Part shown: positions 15,646-19,335 of the stretch, one piece after another
Position numbering within the stretch: position 1 is the first letter of the stretch
Layout of the letters: each line of letters opens with the position of its first letter
Source: Pseudomonadota bacterium
GTDB lineage: Bacteria; Pseudomonadota; Alphaproteobacteria; Caulobacterales; Caulobacteraceae
Length of the DNA stretch: 19,335 nt
NCBI GenBank assembly: GCA_023390245.1
Contig: JAEWDF010000099.1
Span: 1-19,335, forward strand
Reading direction: 5' to 3'
Made by a program: the position numbers and the translations under genes
The notes under the pieces: generated by a model
Told to the model about the DNA's origin: nothing
What the model saw: only the letters and a program-made list of their open reading frames with translations
Databases searched by the model: none

Positions 15646-16464
15646 TTAGCGGAAGAGGCTGAGCATGATCTGGCTGGCGGAGTTGGCGATCGACAGCGCC
15701 TGCACGCCGAGCTGCTGCTTGGTCTGGAGCGCGGTCAGCTTGGCGCTTTCCTTGGCCAGGTCGGCGTCCACTAGGTTGCCGATGCCGGCTTCCAGGGCGT
15801 CCTGGAACTTGCCGACGAAGGTCAGTTGGCGGCCCACGGACTTGGACTGGGTGCCCAGGGTGCCCAGGGCGGTGGTGACCGCCTTCATGACCAGATCGAC
15901 GTTCGCGACCGTATAGTCGGCCACAGCCGGCGTGGCGGCGGTGAACTTGACCAAGTCGGTGTTGGCGCTCAGCGCGGCGGTGGTGCCGATGCGGTAGGTG
16001 TTGCCGGTGCTCTTGGTGTTGATCAGCAGGTCGGTGGTCGCGCCGGCGGCGGTGGTGAACAGGTTCACGCCGTCGAAGGTCGCGCCTTTCAGCGCCGCGT
16101 CGATCTCCTTGCCGAGGGCGGTGAAGTCCGCCTCATAGGCCGTCTTGGCGTCGCCGGTCGAGGAGGCGATGTTGACCGCCAGGGACTTCATCTCCTCCAG
16201 CGCGGAAGTGATGGTGTCGCCTGCGGCCAAGGCCACGTCGATGATCGACTGGCCCCGTTGCAGCGAGTTCCGCACCGCGTCCTGGGCGCCCATCTCGGCG
16301 CGCTGGCTGGTGGCGATGGCGAAGATGGCGCCGTTGTCCTTGGCGGACGACACCTTCATGCCGGTGTTGACGCGGTTCTGGGTGGTCTCCAGCTGCGCGT
16401 TGGTCTTGTTGAGGTTCTGCAGCGCGATGGCCGCGCCGTAGTTCGTGTTGATGCTGTTCGCCAT
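15646..16464 (-). CDS. Flagellin B
   Basis: This is a flagellin of 272 aa. I chose the ATG at 16464 (MANSINTN): it has an AGAAGGA RBS and the same hairpin start as its paralogues, while the in-frame reading six codons upstream lacks both. The N-terminal 50 residues match flagellins C and D. The C-terminal 70 residues match flagellin A instead: KESAKL rather than KESARL, SIANSAS, and a run near 15695-15765 that agrees with flagellin A at almost every base. This mosaic implies past gene conversion. The middle is its own (AGATTDLLINTKSTGNTYRIG). A sigma-54 promoter and ftr-like elements lie upstream, and it probably heads a B-C-D transcript. Confidence 0.96.
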   Translation of the reverse strand: MANSINTNYGAAIALQNLNKTNAQLETTQNRVNTGMKVSSAKDNGAIFAIATSQRAEMGAQDAVRNSLQRGQSIIDVALAAGDTITSALEEMKSLAVNIASSTGDAKTAYEADFTALGKEIDAALKGATFDGVNLFTTAAGATTDLLINTKSTGNTYRIGTTAALSANTDLVKFTAATPAVADYTVANVDLVMKAVTTALGTLGTQSKSVGRQLTFVGKFQDALEAGIGNLVDADLAKESAKLTALQTKQQLGVQALSIANSASQIMLSLFR

Positions 16465-16526
16465 TTTGGCGGTCCTTCTCACTTCGTGACAGCCGACGCC
16501 CTTTTGGCGCCGGGAGCTTTTTGCTC
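16459..16526 (-). promoter_or_regulatory. Structured 5' leader of flagellin B
   Basis: In minus-strand order: GAGC-AAAAA-GCTC (16514-16526), beginning at or next to the predicted transcription start; CGGCGCC-AAAAG-GGCGTCG (16494-16512, one G.T wobble); TCAC-GAA-GTGA (16479-16489); and CGCCA-AAA-TGGCG (16459-16471) containing the ATG. The AAGGA RBS lies between the last two. Confidence 0.7.
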
Positions 16527-16537
16527 ACCCGGGATGA

Positions 16538-16553
16538 AGCAATTGCCGGGCCA
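16538..16553 (-). promoter_or_regulatory. Sigma-54 promoter of flagellin B
   Basis: Minus-strand TGGCCCGGCAATTGCT fits the sigma-54 consensus TGGCAC-N5-TTGC, with GG and GC separated by exactly 10 bp. The predicted start, about 16527, is one base before the first leader hairpin. The AT-rich interval and ftr-like palindromes lie upstream, as in Caulobacter late flagellar promoters. Confidence 0.8.
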
Positions 16554-16598
16554 GCCGGCAGCCCTTGCCTACCCAGACAATGGATTGGAATTCCTAGA

Positions 16599-16611
16599 TT
16601 ATTCTTTGATT
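16599..16611 (-). promoter_or_regulatory. IHF-like site in an AT-rich island
   Basis: AATCAA-AGAA-TAA matches the IHF consensus (WATCAA-N4-TTR) at all but one fixed position. It sits in an AT-rich island (about 16579-16617) unlike the surrounding GC-rich DNA, at about -72 to -84 from the predicted start. That is between the enhancer-like palindromes and the sigma-54 promoter, as expected for a DNA-bending site. Confidence 0.45.
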
Positions 16612-16625
16612 CACCATCCTTTCCG

Positions 16626-16644
16626 CCCGGCAGATTGTGCCGAG
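16626..16644. promoter_or_regulatory. Proximal ftr-like (FlbD enhancer) palindrome, flagellin B
   Basis: On the minus strand CTCGGCA-CAATC-TGCCGGG has 7-nt arms and a 5-nt spacer, centred at about -108 from the predicted start. It resembles the Caulobacter ftr elements bound by FlbD, as I recall their CGGCA...TGCCG form. The assignment rests on form and location. Confidence 0.55.
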
Positions 16645-16656
16645 CCTTCCCATGCA

Positions 16657-16675
16657 CCCGGCAATTTCTGCCGGG
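16657..16675. promoter_or_regulatory. Distal ftr-like (FlbD enhancer) palindrome, flagellin B
   Basis: On the minus strand CCCGGCA-GAAAT-TGCCGGG is a perfect 7-bp palindrome with a 5-nt spacer, centred 31 bp (about three helical turns) beyond the proximal copy. Longer arms CGCCCGGCAGA (16667-16677) and TCTGCCGGGCG (16624-16634) can also pair with each other across the two sites. As RNA this region could also act as the 3' hairpin of flagellin A. Confidence 0.6.
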
Positions 16676-16720
16676 CGAGGGACGGAATGCGCGTCGAAGG
16701 CTCCAGCCGGACCCGGCGGC

Positions 16721-17539
16721 CTAGCTGCGGAACAGGCTCATCAGGATGGAGCTGGCCGAGTTGGCGATGGACAGCGCCTGCACGCCGAGTTGCTGCTTGG
16801 TCTGGAGCGCGGTCAGCTTGGCGCTTTCCTTGGCCAGATCCGCGTCCACCAGGTTGCCGATGCCGGCCTCGGTGGCGTCCTGCAGCTTGCCGACGAAAGT
16901 CAGCTGGCGGCTGACCGACTTGGACTGGGTGCCCAGGGTGGCCAGGTCGGTGGTGATTTCCTTGATGGCGGCGTCCACGATGGTCACCGTGGCGCCCGCG
17001 CGCACGACCGTTCCGGAGGACACGGCCGTCACCGGAGCCGCGGCCGCCTTGTCGGTCGTGCCGAAGCCGATCTGGTAGGTCCCGCCGCTCAGGTTGGTGG
17101 TGACGTCGGTCGCCGTGGTGGTGTTCCACAGGTTGACGCCATCGAACGAAGCGCCCTTCAGCGCCTTGTCGATCTCCTGGCCCAGGGCGTTGAAATCCTT
17201 GAGATAGGCGGCTTCGGCGTCGGAGGCGGCGACGGAAGATTGGATATTGACCGCCAGCTGCTTCATCTCTTCGAGGGCGGCCGTGACGGTGTCGCCGGCG
17301 GCCAGGGCCACGTCGACGATGGATTGGCCGCGTTGCAGCGAATTCTTGACCGCGTCCATGGCGCCCATATTGGCGCGCTGGGTCGTCGCGATGGCGAAGA
17401 TCGCGCCGTTGTCCTTGGCGGTGGCGACTTTCAGACCCGTGTTGACACGGTTCTGCGTGCGCTCCAACTGGGCGTTGGTCGCATTGAGGTTCTGCAGCGC
17501 GATGGCCGCGCCGTAGTTCGTGTTGATGCTGACAGCCAT
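16721..17539 (-). CDS. Flagellin A
   Basis: This is a flagellin of 272 aa and the most divergent of the tandem four. The N-terminus reads MAVSINTNYG where the others have MANSINTNYG, the helix continues LNATNAQLERTQNRVNTGLKVATAKDNG, and the 100-110 region carries an extra SVAASDAE stretch. The C-terminal end (KESAKL, IANSASSILMSLFRS) is close to flagellin B. The RBS is AGAGGA. A sigma-54 promoter, structured leader and ftr-like sites lie upstream. The next flagellin start (B) is 256 bp past its stop, a gap holding flagellin B's regulatory region, so A is probably its own transcript. The upstream neighbour is the end of the phage lysis cassette. Confidence 0.96.
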   Translation of the reverse strand: MAVSINTNYGAAIALQNLNATNAQLERTQNRVNTGLKVATAKDNGAIFAIATTQRANMGAMDAVKNSLQRGQSIVDVALAAGDTVTAALEEMKQLAVNIQSSVAASDAEAAYLKDFNALGQEIDKALKGASFDGVNLWNTTTATDVTTNLSGGTYQIGFGTTDKAAAAPVTAVSSGTVVRAGATVTIVDAAIKEITTDLATLGTQSKSVSRQLTFVGKLQDATEAGIGNLVDADLAKESAKLTALQTKQQLGVQALSIANSASSILMSLFRS

Positions 17540-17605
17540 TTTGGCTTCCTCTGTTCACTTCGTGTGATGTCCGACGCCATTTTGGCGGCCGGGAGCATTT
17601 TGCTC
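17534..17605 (-). promoter_or_regulatory. Structured 5' leader of flagellin A
   Basis: In minus-strand order: GAGCA-AAA-TGCTC (17593-17605), starting next to the predicted transcription start; CGCCA-AAA-TGGCG (17575-17587) with extra CCG/CGG pairing outside it; TCAC-ACGAA-GTGA (17555-17567); and AGCCA-AAA-TGGCT (17534-17546) containing the ATG. The second hairpin is identical to the start-codon hairpin of flagellins B, C and D. The fourth keeps pairing through a double change relative to them. Confidence 0.7.
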
Positions 17606-17616
17606 GGCCTTCCGGG

Positions 17617-17632
17617 AGCAAGGGCGAGGCCA
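17617..17632 (-). promoter_or_regulatory. Sigma-54 promoter of flagellin A
   Basis: Minus-strand TGGCCTCGCCCTTGCT has GG and GC separated by exactly 10 bp and a TTGC -12 element. The distance to the first leader hairpin (13 nt) is the same as for flagellin B, with a predicted start near 17606. Confidence 0.75.
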
Positions 17633-17704
17633 GTTCGGCACGAAGGCGTCGCTCACCCTTGAGACTGATTTCATTCGGGTTTTCTTCCGTCTCAAATGCC
17701 GCGG

Positions 17705-17723
17705 CCCGGCAACTTCCGCCGCG
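17705..17723. promoter_or_regulatory. Proximal ftr-like element, flagellin A
   Basis: On the minus strand CGCGGCG-GAAGT-TGCCGGG has one perfect and one imperfect ftr-like arm. It is centred at -108 from the predicted start, exactly the location of the proximal element of flagellin B. An AT-rich stretch (about 17667-17696) lies between it and the promoter. Confidence 0.45.
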
Positions 17724-17742
17724 CAGGGCAGAAGTTGCCGAG
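17724..17742. promoter_or_regulatory. Distal ftr-like element, flagellin A
   Basis: On the minus strand CTCGGCA-ACTTC-TGCCCTG has the same left arm as the proximal flagellin B element and an imperfect right arm. It adjoins the 17705-17723 element and ends 16 bp from the o-spanin stop codon. Confidence 0.42.
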
Positions 17743-17758
17743 TCGTTTCTGCCGGCGC

Positions 17759-18049
17759 CTAGCGCACGGCGTCCTGCAGGGCCCGCTCGGCCAGCAGCGT
17801 CTCGACGGCGAGACGGCGCGCGCCGTCGCAGGCCACGATCTGGGCGCCGCGCGCGGCGTAGCCGGTCTCCAGGTCCGCCATGGCCGGCTCAGGCGGCAGG
17901 ACCGCCAGGGCGCATGGCCGCGTCGCCGCTTCCGGCAACGTCAGGCGCGGCGGCGCAACCGTCGAGATCGGGGGCGAGCCGGCACAGCTCGCCGTCATGG
18001 CGGCGCAGGCGATCGGCGCGATCGCTTTCAAGAAGATCATAGGCGTCAT
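17759..18049 (-). CDS. Rz1-like outer-membrane spanin lipoprotein (o-spanin)
   Basis: This is a 96-aa protein with a hydrophobic signal and a lipobox-like TASC, giving lipidated C22. The mature part begins with a proline-containing stretch (AGSPPISTVAPPRLTLPE) and ends in a helical RGAQIVACDGARRLAVETLLAERAL. An outer-membrane lipoprotein of this size overlapping an i-spanin gene is the Rz1 arrangement: it would join the i-spanin across the periplasm and fuse the membranes in the last step of phage lysis. The start at 18049 has a GAGGAG RBS; the longer reading to 18172 adds an arginine-rich leader that is a by-product of the overlap. It lies in another frame over the last 161 bp of the i-spanin gene. 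Thr at the lipobox -3 position is unusual. Confidence 0.75.
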   Translation of the reverse strand: MTPMIFLKAIAPIACAAMTASCAGSPPISTVAPPRLTLPEAATRPCALAVLPPEPAMADLETGYAARGAQIVACDGARRLAVETLLAERALQDAVR

Positions 18050-18338
18050 CGGCGCTCCTCGCCTGTTGCTGGACGACGGTTGCGGCGCGTTCCGCCGCCG
18101 CCGTCCGTTGATGGAAATCGTCGAGGCGGCCCATCTGCGCCTCGGCGCCCTTGGTCTCGGCCCAGCGCGCATGGGCCTCCGCCACCCCGGCCCGCGCCCG
18201 GGCCTGGGCGGCTTCGAGCCGGCGTTGCTGGAGGCCGAGCGGGTCCCAGCGCAGCCCCAGGCCGCCCAGCGCCAACAGGATCGCGACCACCGCGACCGCC
18301 CAGCCGAGCGGGGTCAGCACCCTGAGCCAGGCCCTCAT
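17889..18338 (-). CDS. Rz-like inner-membrane spanin (i-spanin)
   Basis: This 149-aa protein has one N-terminal transmembrane segment (about 11-29) followed by a long charged, Ala/Arg/Glu/Gln-rich helix (about 35-115), likely a periplasmic coiled coil, which is the Rz form. Two cysteines (C119, C128) near the end could make intermolecular disulfides. The start codon overlaps the endolysin stop as ATGA. The o-spanin begins inside its 3' third in a different frame. The C-terminal 20 residues are Gly/Ala/Pro-rich and probably reflect coding constraint from the overlapping gene. The function is inferred from topology and context rather than sequence similarity. Confidence 0.75.
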   Translation of the reverse strand: MRAWLRVLTPLGWAVAVVAILLALGGLGLRWDPLGLQQRRLEAAQARARAGVAEAHARWAETKGAEAQMGRLDDFHQRTAAAERAATVVQQQARSADDAYDLLESDRADRLRRHDGELCRLAPDLDGCAAAPDVAGSGDAAMRPGGPAA

Positions 18339-18718
18339 GGAAAGGCCCTCCGATCCAGTTCGAAGTGCGGACCGTCTCTCAACGTGGTCCAGTCGCCGCC
18401 CCAGACGATGGGCGTCTCCCGTTTGGCCGCGACGGCCTTGAAGACCTCGGCGATCCGCGCATAGAGCGGCCAGTCCCAGCGGACCTGGCCCTCGACCAGG
18501 GCGGCGACATCGATCGCATGGCCCGTCAGGTGGCGCGAGCGCAGGGTCTGGCTGGCGCCGGCCTTTACCAGCGCGACCTGCCGTTCGGGCGTCCGCAGGC
18601 CCTCGGTGATCATGAAATCCACCGGCGTGCGCGCGATCGCCGCCTCCGCCGCCGCGACCAGGGCGGGATGCACCCCTTTCAGCCGCGCCCGCGACCGGCT
18701 CGACAGACGGAAGCTCAT
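18335..18718 (-). CDS. M15-family peptidase endolysin
   Basis: This is a 127-aa zinc peptidase of the VanY/L-alanyl-D-glutamate endopeptidase type that cuts peptidoglycan cross-bridge peptides. The metal-binding signature SRHLTGHAID (61-70) gives ligands H63 and D70; the last ligand H118 and the neighbouring E120 are in DGPHFEL. ITEGLRTPERQ (37-47) is the usual strand-loop before the active site. It has no signal peptide, as expected for a holin-dependent endolysin. The start at 18718 has a GGGAGGG RBS and overlaps the holin stop as ATGA; the longer reading (to 18934) is non-conserved, Ala/Gly-rich and lies over the holin gene. A phage lysis role follows from the neighbours. Confidence 0.92.
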   Translation of the reverse strand: MSFRLSSRSRARLKGVHPALVAAAEAAIARTPVDFMITEGLRTPERQVALVKAGASQTLRSRHLTGHAIDVAALVEGQVRWDWPLYARIAEVFKAVAAKRETPIVWGGDWTTLRDGPHFELDRRAFP

Positions 18719-18975
18719 GGCCGCCCTCCCCCCAGCCGCAGCCGGGCGCTGGCGATCATCGTCGCCAATTGCTGCGCCGTAGGCGCGACCAGATAGAGCA
18801 CCAGGATCAGCGCCAGCAGGCCCATCAGCCCCCGCGCCGTCTCCGGCAGCCGGTCCGGCGGCGTGCGCCCGACCGCCCGCATCAGGAGCAGCCACAGCCC
18901 GCCGCTGACCAGGAAGGCGTAGGTGCGCCGCCACAGCCAGCGTCCCTCCGCCAGATTGACGGTCCTCCGCGTCAT
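18715..18975 (-). CDS. Putative two-TM holin
   Basis: This is an 86-aa protein with a basic N-terminus, two predicted transmembrane segments (about 17-33, FLVSGGLWLLL; and about 49-66, GLMGLLALILVLYLV), a short polar loop between them, and a basic C-terminal tail. Size, topology and position immediately before the endolysin fit a class-II-like holin that opens the inner membrane for the endolysin. I recognise no holin family motif. The gene is joined by ATGA overlaps at both ends. Confidence 0.68.
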   Translation of the reverse strand: MTRRTVNLAEGRWLWRRTYAFLVSGGLWLLLMRAVGRTPPDRLPETARGLMGLLALILVLYLVAPTAQQLATMIASARLRLGGGRP

Positions 18976-19130
18976 GCCTCGTCCTCCTCTTCTTCGAATC
19001 GCATCGGCGGGCGGCGGCCGTCGCGCCCCGCCATCGCCACCTCGCCGTCGTCCACGTCAGCCAGGGCTTCCCAGGCCTCGGGCTCCAGCGCCTCCACCGG
19101 CCGGGCGGGGCGTCCCAGCCGGCGTCTCAT
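18972..19130 (-). CDS. Small acidic protein in the phage operon, unknown function
   Basis: This is a 52-aa protein with an arginine-rich start (MRRRLGRPARP), an acidic middle with EPEAWEALADVDDGEVAM, and a very acidic end (EEEEDEA). I do not recognise it. The start at 19130 overlaps the upstream tail-like gene stop as ATGA, and its own stop overlaps the holin start the same way. The tight packing supports a real gene although it is short. The longer reading to 19304 is arginine-rich and simply overlaps the glycine-rich gene. Confidence 0.6.
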   Translation of the reverse strand: MRRRLGRPARPVEALEPEAWEALADVDDGEVAMAGRDGRRPPMRFEEEEDEA

Positions 19131-19335
19131 CCGACGGCCGTGATCAGGACCACGCCTCCCGCGCCCGCGCCGCCCTTGCCCGAGGCGGTCAGGCCTGCAC
19201 CCCCGCCTCCACCGCCCGCGCCCCGAACGCCGCCCGCGCCGCCGGAAAAGCCCGCCCCGGAGGCTGAGGCGCCGCCGCCTCCCCCACCGCCGCCCACGCG
19301 GCACAGGTCCGGAGAGGGCGCGGCCTGGCCCGGAG
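19127..19335 (-). CDS. C-terminal end of a glycine-rich phage tail-fibre-like protein (partial)
   Basis: The reading frame enters from beyond the right edge and gives at least 68 residues: a short PGQAAPSPDLCRV lead, then glycine-rich sequence (GGGGGGGG, GAGFSGGAGGVRGAGG), ending GGAGAGGVVLITAVG. Glycine-rich ends with a final hydrophobic VVLI strand are common in phage tail fibres and other tail-tip proteins and fit a poly-glycine-type fold. The stop overlaps the next start as ATGA. The 5' part is off-window, so the identity is inferred. Confidence 0.6.
   Translation of the reverse strand, partial: PGQAAPSPDLCRVGGGGGGGGASASGAGFSGGAGGVRGAGGGGGGAGLTASGKGGAGAGGVVLITAVG

Noticed and set aside
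13595..15649. 684-codon plus-strand frame with an internal repeat
   Set aside because: The repeat simply mirrors the duplicated flagellins C and D on the minus strand.
14579..17605. Regularly spaced repeated hairpins that might look like a CRISPR or repeat array
   Set aside because: The units are about 1 kb apart and each precedes a flagellin gene; there are no short spacers.
17759..19335. Gene transfer agent remnant
   Set aside because: Holin, M15 endolysin and overlapping spanins fit a phage lysis module; none of the genes resembles the GTA structural cluster.

Overview
The window is GC-rich and gene-dense, and it looks like the chromosome of a Caulobacterales bacterium, probably close to Brevundimonas. 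Four things point that way: a FlaEY homologue beside a cluster of short (about 270-283 aa) flagellins; sigma-54 promoters with ftr-like palindromes upstream, the Caulobacter flagellar promoter design; an alphaproteobacterial-type LexA box (GTTC-N7-GTTC) before ssb; and a GyrA quinolone region reading Ala/Met at the E. coli Ser83/Asp87 positions, which as I recall is a trait reported for B. diminuta. The species assignment is inference.

Layout. 1-123: a structured palindromic repeat. 124-6083 (all minus strand): a housekeeping run of gyrA, a class-IV aminotransferase, coaD and two tandem exported cyclophilins. 6208-6783: sodC, the only plus-strand gene. 6833-9584 (minus): an EamA/DMT transporter, ssb under a LexA box, and a coupled pair of unknown envelope proteins.

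9663-17742 is the flagellar filament locus, read on the minus strand: flagellin A, flagellin B, flagellin C, flagellin D, flaG, a fifth and more divergent flagellin, and flaEY. Flagellins A-D each carry a structured 62-66 nt leader of short hairpins, mostly with A-rich loops, and the last hairpin contains the start codon. Only A and B have recognisable sigma-54 promoters. Both have the promoter 13 nt before the leader and an ftr-like palindrome centred at about -108. The leaders look like an RNA control module. FlbT is known to act on a flagellin 5' UTR in Caulobacter, so it is the obvious candidate partner.

17759-19335 (minus strand) is the end of a phage-derived operon: the C-terminus of a glycine-rich, tail-fibre-like protein, a small acidic protein, a two-TM holin-like protein, an M15 peptidase endolysin, and an overlapping i-spanin/o-spanin pair. 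Four consecutive junctions are ATGA stop/start overlaps. The cassette ends about 17 bp from the putative ftr elements of flagellin A, so a prophage or phage-like element abuts the flagellin cluster.

The most notable signals are the repeated flagellin leader with a compensatory base change at the start-codon hairpin, the matched promoter geometry of flagellins A and B, the mosaic pattern among the flagellins, the quinolone-region residues of GyrA, and the compact lysis cassette.
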